Shown one piece after another: positions 32,995 through 40,343 of a DNA stretch of 40,343 bases. Every line of letters starts with the position of its first letter. The stretch's first letter is position 1. The notes under the pieces were generated by a model, which worked only from the letters and a program-made list of their open reading frames with translations, searched no databases and had not been told where the DNA came from. This stretch comes from Clostridia bacterium (GTDB taxonomy: Bacteria > Bacillota > Clostridia > Oscillospirales > Acutalibacteraceae): the NCBI GenBank assembly GCA_017407705.1, contig JAFQWA010000001.1, positions 1 through 40,343 on the forward strand, in the 5' to 3' direction. Made by a program: the position numbers and the translations under genes.

Positions 32995-34161
32995 TTAGAT
33001 AATTCTAACACGGAGTACACCGTCGATAGCTTTGATATCGTTGATAGCAGCTTCGGGAATAGCATCTGCTGCAACATCCAAAACAGTATAAGCATAATCC
33101 TTCTTAGATTTGTTTACCATATTTTCAATGTTAAGATTCTGCTTAGAAATGCAGCTTGAGATCTGAGCAAGAATATTGGGAATATTCTTATGGATAACGC
33201 ATACACGTTTATCAGCAGTTCTGTCAAGATCAACGTTAGGCAGGTTTACAGAGTTACGGATAGTACCAACCTCTAAGAAGTCGATAAGCTCACGTGCTGC
33301 CATAAATGCACAGTTATCTTCAGACTCAGGAGTAGATGCGCCAAGGTGAGGAATTGCGATAACACCGTCAACACCGATAACCTCATCTGAGGGGAAATCG
33401 GTTACGTAAGCGGTAACCTTACCTGTCTGGAGAGCAGTGATGATATCAGCAGATGATACCAACTCGCCTCTTGCGAAGTTAAGGATTCTAACGCCGTCTT
33501 TCATAGTTGCGATAGACTCACCGCAAACCATTTCTCTTGTTTCGTTGTTAAGCGGAACGTGAATAGAAATGTAATCGCAGTTAGCGTAGATATCTTTAAG
33601 AGTTTTAGCGTGTTTAATAGCACTGGAAAGACTCCAAGCAGCGTCAACGGAGATGTAAGGATCGTAACCGTAAACGTTCATACCAAGAGAAATAGCAGCG
33701 TTAGCAACCAAAATACCGATAGCACCAAGGCCGATAACACCCAAGGTCTTACCTGCAATTTCGGGGCCGGTAAATGCACCCTTGCCTTTTTCAACCATCT
33801 TACCTACTTCAGCGCCGTTACCCTTTAAAGTTTTAGCCCAGTCAATACCGTTGATCACTTTACGTGAGCTAAGAAGCAAGCCAGCCAAAACCAGCTCTTT
33901 AACAGCGTTTGCATTAGCACCGGGAGTGTTGAAAACAACTATACCCTGCTCTGAGCATTTGTCGATCGGAATGTTGTTAACACCTGCACCTGCACGTGCG
34001 ATTGCCTTTAAGTTTTCAGGCAGATCAAGCTCGTGCATAGAAGCGGAACGAACCATTACAGCGTCGGGATTTTCAATAGCATCGCCGTATGTAAAGTATT
34101 TTTTATCAAAACAATCTAATCCGTTAGGAGAAATTTTATTAAGTGTTTGAATTTTAAACAC
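32995..34161 (-). CDS. serA: D-3-phosphoglycerate dehydrogenase
   Basis: Oxidises 3-phosphoglycerate to 3-phosphohydroxypyruvate, the first step of serine synthesis. 388 residues: NAD loop VIGLGAIG, ISIHVPLN, catalytic arginine in NFARGELV, and HLGAST with the catalytic histidine. A C-terminal ACT domain (about 318-388) suggests serine or another amino acid as effector; the intervening domain of longer SerA forms is absent. GTG start with AAAGG ten bases upstream. It is 24 bases downstream of serC. Confidence 0.95.
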   Translation of the reverse strand: MFKIQTLNKISPNGLDCFDKKYFTYGDAIENPDAVMVRSASMHELDLPENLKAIARAGAGVNNIPIDKCSEQGIVVFNTPGANANAVKELVLAGLLLSSRKVINGIDWAKTLKGNGAEVGKMVEKGKGAFTGPEIAGKTLGVIGLGAIGILVANAAISLGMNVYGYDPYISVDAAWSLSSAIKHAKTLKDIYANCDYISIHVPLNNETREMVCGESIATMKDGVRILNFARGELVSSADIITALQTGKVTAYVTDFPSDEVIGVDGVIAIPHLGASTPESEDNCAFMAARELIDFLEVGTIRNSVNLPNVDLDRTADKRVCVIHKNIPNILAQISSCISKQNLNIENMVNKSKKDYAYTVLDVAADAIPEAAINDIKAIDGVLRVRII

Positions 34162-34185
34162 GTCAAATCAACCTTTCTGTGTAAA

Positions 34186-35268
34186 TTAAGCGTTAGCTTT
34201 CTCGAAAGCAGCCATAAACTCAACGAGCTTTTCAACGCCCTCGATAGGCATAGCGTTGTAGATAGAAGCACGCATACCGCCAACTGAACGGTGACCCTTA
34301 AGGTTTACAAAACCTGCTGCTGCAGCTTCTTTAACAAATTTAGCGTCAAGCTCCTCGTTGCCTGTGATGAAAGGAACGTTCATAAGTGAACGGCTCTCTT
34401 TTTCAACGGTAGCTTTGAACATTTTGCTGTTATCAAGGAAGTCATAAAGAACAGCGGCTTTCTTTTCGTTAAGCTCTTTCATTTTCTCAAGACCGCCAAG
34501 CTCTTTAACCCACTCCATAACAAGCTTTGCAATGTAGATAGCATAGCAAGGAGGTGTGTTGAACATAGAATCGTTCTCACTGTGAGTTTTGTAGTCAAAC
34601 ATAGTGGGAGTGATCTCCTGAGCGTTGCCGATAAGGTCCTCACGGATGATAACCAAAGTCATACCTGCAGGGCCCATGTTTTTCTGTGCACCGGCATAAA
34701 GAATACCGAACTTAGAAACGTCAATAGGCTCAGAAAGAACGCAGGATGAAATATCTGCAACCAGCGGAACGTCACCGGTATCGGGCAGCTCAGCGAACTT
34801 TGTACCGTAAATAGTGTTGTTCATGCAGATGTGGAAATAGTCAGCATCCTTAGTGAATGTGGATTTATCCAACTTAGGAATGTAAGAGAATGTCTTATCC
34901 TTAGAAGATGCAACGATGTTAGCTTCGCCGTAACGTGCAGCCTCTTTGTAAGCTTTAGTTGCCCACTGACCTGTGAGAACAAAGTCAGCCTTCTTTGATT
35001 TATTCAAAAGGTTTAAAGGAATCATTGCAAACTGTGATGATGCACCGCCCTGCAAGAACAATACCTTGTAGTTATCCGGAACATTCATAAGCTCACGAAC
35101 CAATGCCTCTGCACCTTTGATGATCTCGTCATAAACCTTAGAGCGGTGTGACATCTCCATAACAGACTGACCACTGCCCTGATAGTCGAGCATTTCGTCT
35201 GCTGCCTTTTTAAGTACGCTTTCAGGCAAAACGCTGGGACCTGCTGAAAAATTATAAACTCTTGCCAT
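34186..35268 (-). CDS. serC: Phosphoserine aminotransferase
   Basis: PLP enzyme making phosphoserine from phosphohydroxypyruvate and glutamate. 360 residues beginning RVYNFSAGPSVLP; PLP lysine K196 in YAGAQKNMGPAG; SVGGMRASIYNA near the end. The ATG at 35268 has GGAGG eight bases upstream; a start five codons earlier overlaps that site. It leads a serC-serA operon; no serB-like phosphatase is in the window. Confidence 0.96.
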   Translation of the reverse strand: MARVYNFSAGPSVLPESVLKKAADEMLDYQGSGQSVMEMSHRSKVYDEIIKGAEALVRELMNVPDNYKVLFLQGGASSQFAMIPLNLLNKSKKADFVLTGQWATKAYKEAARYGEANIVASSKDKTFSYIPKLDKSTFTKDADYFHICMNNTIYGTKFAELPDTGDVPLVADISSCVLSEPIDVSKFGILYAGAQKNMGPAGMTLVIIREDLIGNAQEITPTMFDYKTHSENDSMFNTPPCYAIYIAKLVMEWVKELGGLEKMKELNEKKAAVLYDFLDNSKMFKATVEKESRSLMNVPFITGNEELDAKFVKEAAAAGFVNLKGHRSVGGMRASIYNAMPIEGVEKLVEFMAAFEKANA

Positions 35269-35304
35269 AATAAGAACCTCCAAAAATAAAAATCATTAAA
35301 TACG

Positions 35305-35333
35305 ATTATACCCTTTTAAAATGTCTTTGTCAA
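35305..35333 (-). promoter_or_regulatory. Consensus sigma-A promoter of serC-serA
   Basis: Perfect TTGACA (35328-35333), 17 bases, TATAAT (35305-35310) on the minus strand; the leader is about 30 bases, leaving no room for a riboswitch. Confidence 0.9.
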
Positions 35334-35420
35334 TAGGATTGTTAAAAATATATCAAAGATTTTACATTTTCTTTTTAGTTAGTTGTAAAACTTTGTTAAA
35401 TATTTATCAATTATCCACTT

Positions 35421-36071
35421 TCAACAGAAAATCTCCATGTTTTTATCGTAAAGATCGCCACGAATAACGTTTTCAATATCAAATTCAATACCATCTGCGG
35501 TCGCTTTATCGAAAATAAGCATAGGATTTATGTTTTCATCACAGCCTGCGGGCAGTAACAACGTAACGTCCATACCGTAATCGGTGGTCTGGATATGCAT
35601 ATCTTTTATCTTGGGTTTAACGTCAAAAGACTTGATTTCCTTTTTCTTGGTAGTTTTTTCTACCAATATCTCCCCTGCATTAAGCAAATTTTCAAGCTTT
35701 GTTCTGTTTTGCTCATCACAGTGAACTATTATCTTAAACTGAGCAAAGCAAAGCTCCTTTGCCTTTAATTTAGGGTCAATCACCTTCACTGCAACGATGC
35801 TTTCCGGCAATGCTGATTTTAATGCTGCTAAAATATCCTCATTGGATAAGCTATCGTCCTCAACTCGAAAATCCATTACATCATAACGACTCTCAAAGCC
35901 CAGTGACAGCGGTAATGCAAAGGTAATAAAAACGTGTGGATTAAAACCTTCGGTGTACCATACAGGCAGTTTTGAGCGTTTTATAACACGCAGCATAAGT
36001 CGGTTAAGATCAAGGTGGGAAATATATTTTGCTCTATCGGTTTTTTGATAGATAAGTCTAACATTCCTCAA
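35421..36071 (-). CDS. TIGR03936-type radical-SAM-linked protein (DUF2344)
   Basis: 216 residues of the small partner coded next to TIGR03960 radical SAM proteins. The conserved start NVRLIYQKTDRAKYISHLDLNR and the phrase WYTEGFNPH are typical. Function is not established; the link to ribosome- or tRNA-related genes in other genomes is suggestive. A TTG start at 36071 is chosen because GGAGG lies eight bases upstream and the homology begins there; it overlaps the radical SAM gene by 14 bases. Confidence 0.85.
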   Translation of the reverse strand: MRNVRLIYQKTDRAKYISHLDLNRLMLRVIKRSKLPVWYTEGFNPHVFITFALPLSLGFESRYDVMDFRVEDDSLSNEDILAALKSALPESIVAVKVIDPKLKAKELCFAQFKIIVHCDEQNRTKLENLLNAGEILVEKTTKKKEIKSFDVKPKIKDMHIQTTDYGMDVTLLLPAGCDENINPMLIFDKATADGIEFDIENVIRGDLYDKNMEIFC

Positions 36072-37905
36072 AACATTTTCCTCCTTTAAGCAACTTATTT
36101 GCACCGCAGCCTGAACATTTCTGACGGCAGTTATCGGTAGTTATAGCCTGCTTTGCCAGTTCGTTTTCTTTCATCAAAAAGGCTTTTGACACGCAATAAT
36201 CCAAGTGCTGCCAGGGCAACAGCTCATCATAGCTGCGCTCACGGTTAGCATAAAATTCCATAGTAAGGCCGGAGTCCTTGAACGCCTGTTGCCACAAGTC
36301 CATATTAAAGTATTCACCCCAACCGTCAAACCTGCAACCAAGCTCCACGGCACGTGCTATAACCTTAGATAATCTACGGTCACCTCTTGCAAATACTGCT
36401 TCAAGCAGTGATGTCTGACTCTCGTGCCAGCTGACACTTATCTTTTTAGTGGTGATAGAATGTACCAGATGCAGCTGCTTATCCCTTACCTTTTCAATCT
36501 CATCCTGAGCCATCCACTGGAATGGTGTGTGAGGTTTAGGAACGAAAGTAGCAAGACTGATAGATACCTGAACACCTTTACCCTTTGGTCTGTTAGGCAT
36601 ATTGTAAAACTCATCAACTATCTTTTGACCTAAAACTCCGATAGCCTCAATATCCTCATAGGTCTCACTTGGCAAGCCTAACATAAAGTAAAGCTTAACA
36701 CTGCAGTGACCACCTTCAAAAGCAGTTCTGCAGGTATTGAGAATTGTTTCTTCATCGAGATTTTTGTTGATAACGTTTCTCATACGCTGAGAACCTGCTT
36801 CAGGAGCAAAGGTAAGTCCTGATTTGCGGATTTTGGATATTTTCTCAAGCAACTCAGGTGAAAAGCTGTCAATACGTAATGAGGGCAGTGATATGTTGAT
36901 CTTTTCCTTGTTGGTCCAGTCCAGCATATCATTAAGCAAAGGCTCGATCTCACTGTAATCACTGGTGCTTAAGGATGATAACGATACCTCGTCATAGCCG
37001 GTGGAGTCACAAAGGCATTTTGCTTGTTTTGAAACAGTATCGGCGTGTTTTTCACGAACAGGACGGTATATCATACCTGCCTGACAGAATCTGCAACCAC
37101 GGATACAACCACGAAAAACCTCTTGTACAGCTCTATCGTGGACGGTTTCTATGTAAGGGACAACAAAGTTATCAGGATAAAAAACCTTGTCCAAATCCCT
37201 TATTATAGCCTTTTTAATAGGCATAGGTGCGTCATCAACGGCATCAACTGACTTTACTGTGCCGTCATCATTGTATGTTACGGTATAAAGTGAGGGTATG
37301 TAAACGCCCTCTATCTTTGATGCCGCTTTCAAAAATTCCTGCTTAGACTTATTTTCCTTTTTGTACTGCTTATACAGCTCCACAAATTTAGGCAGGTGCT
37401 CCTCACCCTCGCCTAAAAACACTGCATCTACAAAATCAGCAATCGGCTCAGCGTTGCAGACGCAAGGTCCACCTGCAACCACAAGCTGACTTAAAGAGTG
37501 TCTGTCCTTTGCAAAAATCGGGATATCCGAATCCCTTAGCATAGTTATCATATTGGTGTAGCAAAGCTCGTACTGTAAAGTAAAGCCGATAATATCAAAC
37601 TTAGATATTTCGTCCAGACTTTCCAGCGCAAAAACGCCCTGCCCTGCCTTTTTCATATTGTCGCTCATATCAGGCCAGGGTGCAAACACACGCTCACACC
37701 AAACGCCGTCCATAGTATTAAGCAAGGAATAAAGGATTTTCATTCCAAGATGCGACATACCGATCTCGTATGTATCGGGAAAGCAAAAAGCAAACCTAAC
37801 GTCTACTTCAGATTTGTCCTTTACAACGCTGTTAAGTTCGCCACCGGTGTATCTACCGGGTTTTTGTACGCCCTTTAAAAGCTTATTAAGCTGTAGATCT
37901 GTCAT
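36058..37905 (-). CDS. TIGR03960-type radical SAM protein
   Basis: 615 residues. An N-terminal B12-binding-like domain is followed by the radical SAM core with C267-x3-C271-x2-C274 (FRGCIRGCRFCQAG) for the 4Fe-4S cluster. The C-terminus carries a second cysteine set (CRQKCSGCG and a final C) that could hold another cluster. Substrate unknown; the family always pairs with the TIGR03936 protein, as here. GAGG lies seven bases before the ATG. Its promoter overlaps the end of the M50 gene. Confidence 0.9.
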   Translation of the reverse strand: MTDLQLNKLLKGVQKPGRYTGGELNSVVKDKSEVDVRFAFCFPDTYEIGMSHLGMKILYSLLNTMDGVWCERVFAPWPDMSDNMKKAGQGVFALESLDEISKFDIIGFTLQYELCYTNMITMLRDSDIPIFAKDRHSLSQLVVAGGPCVCNAEPIADFVDAVFLGEGEEHLPKFVELYKQYKKENKSKQEFLKAASKIEGVYIPSLYTVTYNDDGTVKSVDAVDDAPMPIKKAIIRDLDKVFYPDNFVVPYIETVHDRAVQEVFRGCIRGCRFCQAGMIYRPVREKHADTVSKQAKCLCDSTGYDEVSLSSLSTSDYSEIEPLLNDMLDWTNKEKINISLPSLRIDSFSPELLEKISKIRKSGLTFAPEAGSQRMRNVINKNLDEETILNTCRTAFEGGHCSVKLYFMLGLPSETYEDIEAIGVLGQKIVDEFYNMPNRPKGKGVQVSISLATFVPKPHTPFQWMAQDEIEKVRDKQLHLVHSITTKKISVSWHESQTSLLEAVFARGDRRLSKVIARAVELGCRFDGWGEYFNMDLWQQAFKDSGLTMEFYANRERSYDELLPWQHLDYCVSKAFLMKENELAKQAITTDNCRQKCSGCGANKLLKGGKCFEEC

Positions 37906-37935
37906 AGTAAAACCTCATTTATTTGTAATGCTTCT

Positions 37936-37964
37936 ATTTTACCCTATATCTTATGTTTTTTCAA
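37936..37964 (-). promoter_or_regulatory. Promoter of the radical SAM pair
   Basis: TTGAAA (37959-37964), 17 bases, TAAAAT (37936-37941) on the minus strand. The TGA stop of the M50 gene lies in the -35. Confidence 0.65.
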
Positions 37965-38563
37965 CTTCTTAAATTGATAATCACCAAAATAATTATATAA
38001 ACTCCCGCCAACAACACGCCAATGGGTGCTTTTGAGAAGATTAGTATATAAACGCTGATAAATACAACGCTCAAAGCCACTAAAGTTGAGATGATTTTGC
38101 ATATTGTATCAGCTTTATTTTCAGGCATTATTCTGTAAAGAAAAAACTTTAAAATATCACCGCCGTCAAGTCCTGCAACCGGCAGTAAATTAAAAAATGC
38201 TATGGATAAATTAGCTGCTGCAAATATCATCCACAGTAAATTGTAATTGACGTAATACAAACTGATAAAGCATAGCCCGAAAATGAGATTAAACAGACAT
38301 CCAGCTGTTGCTACCAGTAATTCATCAGAGTATTTCATAATGAGATTTTTGCGTTTTATAATAACACCTGCCGGCTGCATAATTATCTCATCAGGCATTT
38401 GTTTTAGTGCCGCCATAAACAATATATGGCCGGTTTCGTGGATTAAAACTGAGCAAAGTCCAAATAAGATTATGCCTGTGCTGTCAAAAAATAAGATAAG
38501 GCATATCATTGCTATAAACAATAAGGATATGTAGATCTTGCAGCCAAAAAGTCGTATTTCCAT
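37961..38563 (-). CDS. M50 (site-2) membrane metalloprotease, SpoIVFB-like
   Basis: A 200-residue polytopic membrane protein. The zinc motif HETGH (42-46) and the LDGG box (D133, in NLLPVAGLDGGD) lie in membrane helices, as in site-2 proteases. Length and layout fit SpoIVFB, which trims pro-sigma-K in the outer forespore membrane. The upstream gene codes a membrane-anchored LytM protein, matching SpoIVFA-SpoIVFB order, so a sporulation role is likely but inferred. GAGG lies six bases before the start; the gap to the neighbour is nine bases. Confidence 0.85.
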   Translation of the reverse strand: MEIRLFGCKIYISLLFIAMICLILFFDSTGIILFGLCSVLIHETGHILFMAALKQMPDEIIMQPAGVIIKRKNLIMKYSDELLVATAGCLFNLIFGLCFISLYYVNYNLLWMIFAAANLSIAFFNLLPVAGLDGGDILKFFLYRIMPENKADTICKIISTLVALSVVFISVYILIFSKAPIGVLLAGVYIIILVIINLRS

Positions 38564-38572
38564 AAACCACCT

Positions 38573-39304
38573 CTAAAGCTTTAAAAACCATCTGGGATTA
38601 AGTCGGATGTCGTTTACTCTAACTTCAAAATGCAGATGGGGTCCCGTTGACAGACCCGTACTGCCTGCCAGAGCAATCTTTTCCCCTTTCTTTACCTTCT
38701 GCCCTTGCTTCACACTTAGCTTACTGCAATGGGCATACATAGTGCTGACACTGTCTGAGTGCTTTATCACCACATAATTGCCGTAGTTTGCATCGTTATT
38801 AACGGTTTTTAAAACCTCACCGTCTAACACACAAACAATATCCTCACCCATATCAGCGCCTATATCTATCCCCTTGTGCATCGACTCTTTTCCCGTTACG
38901 GGGTGTATTCTGTACCCAAATTCACAGGTAACACGACCCACCACAGGCAGACACATTGAATTTACGTTAGACTGGGTAATTTCATTGCTGACCTCGTCGG
39001 TAATCTCGTCATAGCTTTCAAAAAACGGGATAGACGGGTCATCAGTTTCCCCGCCTATTCCGTAAACTGTGGCTTGTGCCGCCACTACCTTTCTTGCTTG
39101 CTGTGCGTTTAACACCTGCTCTATGTTTATGGGTTTATCAAAATTTTCAATAAACACCTGCTTTGAATATGAATAAATATCTCCGCCTATCAGCTTTATA
39201 ATAAGCACTATAATAAGCGTTATGACAGCAATTCCCGTTTGAGCCAGTAAAAGATTTAATTTATGGTCGGTGTGTTTAGTTTTCTTGTTTGTGTTATCGT
39301 TCAT
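38573..39304 (-). CDS. Membrane-anchored M23/LytM protein, SpoIVFA-like
   Basis: 243 residues: a cytoplasmic start, one membrane helix (about 18-38), a linker and a C-terminal LytM domain (about 120-243). The metal motifs H143-x3-D147 (MHKGIDIG) and H223-x-H225 (PHLHFEV) are intact, so it may be an active peptidoglycan endopeptidase, unlike regulators that have lost them. Placed upstream of an M50 protease it resembles SpoIVFA, the partner that holds SpoIVFB inactive. The ATG at 39304 has GGAGG seven bases upstream; the one at 39310 is too close. Confidence 0.85.
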   Translation of the reverse strand: MNDNTNKKTKHTDHKLNLLLAQTGIAVITLIIVLIIKLIGGDIYSYSKQVFIENFDKPINIEQVLNAQQARKVVAAQATVYGIGGETDDPSIPFFESYDEITDEVSNEITQSNVNSMCLPVVGRVTCEFGYRIHPVTGKESMHKGIDIGADMGEDIVCVLDGEVLKTVNNDANYGNYVVIKHSDSVSTMYAHCSKLSVKQGQKVKKGEKIALAGSTGLSTGPHLHFEVRVNDIRLNPRWFLKL

Positions 39305-39408
39305 ATTCATTCCTCCTTTTTAGAATATATGTTTTAAAAAATAAAAAAAGACTTGAAGTAAATTTTGTGTGCATAATAAAAATTATAATTTTCTGACATA
39401 ATAAATAA

Positions 39409-39437
39409 TTGATTATTGGGAGGTTTTGTAATATAAT
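39409..39437 (+). promoter_or_regulatory. Promoter of the LOG-family gene
   Basis: TTGATT (39409-39414), 17 bases, TATAAT (39432-39437). AAGGAG (39476-39481) lies seven bases before the ATG. Confidence 0.75.
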
Positions 39438-39488
39438 TTTAATAACAATATTATTTGTGCAAATAACTAATCTGTAAGGAGTGTTTAT

Positions 39489-40067
39489 ATGAGAATATGC
39501 GTATACGGGGCTGCCTCCCCTACTATTGACCCTTATTATATAGAAAAAGTTGAGCTTTTGGGGGAAGAAATGGTAAAGCGTGGACACTCGTTGGTGTTTG
39601 GCGGCGGCGGTAACGGACTTATGGGTGCTGCCGCAAGAGGCGTTAAAGCTCAAGGTGGTAAGATTTTAGGTGTTATACCTGAGTTTTTTAAAGAAGAAGG
39701 CGTTGAAGCGATTTTTAGTGATTGCGATGAAATGATTATGCCAAAAACTATGCGTGAGCGTAAGCAGATTATGGAAGATAATTCAGATGCGTTTATCGTT
39801 GTGCCCGGTGGTATCGGCACGTTTGAGGAGTTCTTTGAGATTTTAACTTTAAAGCAGCTTTGCCGTCATAATAAGCCTATTGCAATTTACAACGTAAAGG
39901 ATTATTACAATGAACTGGATGCAGTATTGCAAAAGGCTATGGAAAAGAACTTTATCCGTGAGAACTGCTCGGATTTGTATCTCATTACTGATGATCTTAA
40001 AACTTTATTTGATTATATTGAAGAACCGGTTAAACATAGAACAGTAAAAGAGTTAAAAGACGGTTAA
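39489..40067 (+). CDS. LOG family protein (TIGR00730)
   Basis: 192 residues of the Rossmann-fold family often mislabelled lysine decarboxylase. GGGGNGLMGAAARG binds phosphate, MRERK gives the catalytic arginine, and PGGIGTFEEF (106-115) the nucleotide site with E113. Characterised members release ribose 5-phosphate from nucleoside 5'-monophosphates, including cytokinin precursors; the bacterial role is probably nucleotide salvage. Monocistronic with its own promoter and terminator. Confidence 0.92.
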   Translation: MRICVYGAASPTIDPYYIEKVELLGEEMVKRGHSLVFGGGGNGLMGAAARGVKAQGGKILGVIPEFFKEEGVEAIFSDCDEMIMPKTMRERKQIMEDNSDAFIVVPGGIGTFEEFFEILTLKQLCRHNKPIAIYNVKDYYNELDAVLQKAMEKNFIRENCSDLYLITDDLKTLFDYIEEPVKHRTVKELKDG

Positions 40068-40076
40068 TAAGAAGAA

Positions 40077-40112
40077 AACCCCAACACTGATGTGTAATCA
40101 GCGTTGGGGTTT
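40077..40112 (+). terminator. Terminator of the LOG-family gene
   Basis: AACCCCAACACTGAT (40077-40091) pairs with ATCAGCGTTGGGGTT (40097-40111), one mismatch, followed by a T-rich stretch. Confidence 0.85.
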
Positions 40113-40167
40113 GTTTATATGAACCGACAGATATTCGCATATGCAGGTTCAAATCCTTGCTCAAAAT

Positions 40168-40205
40168 AAAAAACAGCACCAACCTAACGGTTGATGCTGT
40201 TTTTT
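40168..40205. terminator. Bidirectional hairpin near the right edge
   Basis: AAAAAACAGCA (40168-40178) pairs with TGCTGTTTTTT (40195-40205), with an inner CAACC/GGTTG stem and a TAAC loop. No gene ends just before it on the plus strand; it may close a minus-strand transcript entering from beyond the window. Confidence 0.6.
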
Positions 40206-40343
40206 GTCTATGGGCTACAAAAAAGATATTTTCGGCATTTTTGCGTATGAATTCGAACTCTTACCAAAAAATCTTGAGTTTTCAAATTTAGTATGTGGTG
40301 GTGAGCCACCGTCAGTCGATCAGTGGCTGCACCACTTTGAGAC
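40206..40343. other. Right-edge sequence without a convincing gene
   Basis: A nested hairpin is present: GTGGTG (40295-40300) with CACCAC (40330-40335) and AGCCAC (40304-40309) with GTGGCT (40323-40328). A short minus-strand frame enters from the edge and stops at about 40217, but has low-complexity look and no recognisable domain. Confidence 0.35.

Noticed and set aside
35269-35420. Serine- or glycine-sensing leader ahead of serC
   Set aside because: The mapped promoter leaves about 30 untranslated bases, too short for a riboswitch or T-box.
40217-40343. Minus-strand frame entering from the right edge
   Set aside because: About 42 codons with no recognised domain, overlapping hairpins; may be real only if a gene is seen beyond the edge.

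Overview
The window reads as chromosome of an AT-rich, Gram-positive Clostridia-type bacterium, most like the Oscillospirales/Ruminococcaceae. Signs of this are the rplS-lepB-rbgA-rnhB-yraN and tig-clpP-clpX-ysxC gene orders, strong GGAGG ribosome sites, sigma-A consensus promoters, a dockerin-tailed secreted glucanase, and a SpoIVFA/SpoIVFB-like protease pair that suggests sporulation. Species cannot be read from the sequence alone.

Layout. 1-932: 3'-truncated XerC/D-type tyrosine recombinase (minus strand) with an operator-like palindrome over its promoter, then about 640 non-coding bases rich in palindromes. 1577-4780: pyrB carrying a PyrI-like zinc tail, divergent from a phage baseplate-like gene and a tiny partner. 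4823-10135 (minus): tig-clpP-clpX-ysxC-lysA, protein folding, proteolysis, ribosome assembly and lysine synthesis. 10261-14951 (minus): thrC, a phosphoesterase and a secreted GH16 glucanase with duplicated N-terminal modules and a dockerin. 15037-18802 (minus): rplS with a structured leader, lepB, rbgA, rnhB, yraN and an M19 dipeptidase. 19011-21093 (minus): a GH28-like plus nucleoside-hydrolase-like pair. 21270-22012: tRNA-Gln(CUG), a TTCACT-rich hairpin repeat and a small membrane protein. 22013-24618 (minus): acyl-CoA synthetase with XRE-cupin regulator, then acpP. 24768-32667 (plus): an eight-gene aromatic amino acid cluster aroE-aroK-aroF-tyrA-aroB-aroA-aroC-pheA. 32669-32980: a 312-base three-way-junction inverted-repeat element. 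32995-35268 (minus): serC-serA. 35421-39304 (minus): M23-M50 proteases and a radical SAM pair. 39489-40067 (plus): LOG-family protein. The last 230 bases hold hairpins but no convincing gene.

The strongest finding is a previously unlabelled aromatic leader-peptide attenuator between aroK and aroF (about 26089-26334). It has a TTGACA/TATCAT promoter, a 26-codon ORF with nine Phe and three Tyr codons, an antiterminator segment just past its stop codon, and a perfect 10-bp terminator before the DAHP synthase gene. It would let Phe/Tyr-tRNA charging control six genes running from DAHP synthase to prephenate dehydratase. Ribosome-mediated attenuation of this kind is best documented in Proteobacteria, whereas Firmicutes more often use T-boxes or TRAP. 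The second is the nested inverted-repeat element after pheA, which also appears to supply the shared terminator for pheA and serA. The whole shikimate path is present in the cluster except a 3-dehydroquinate dehydratase gene.
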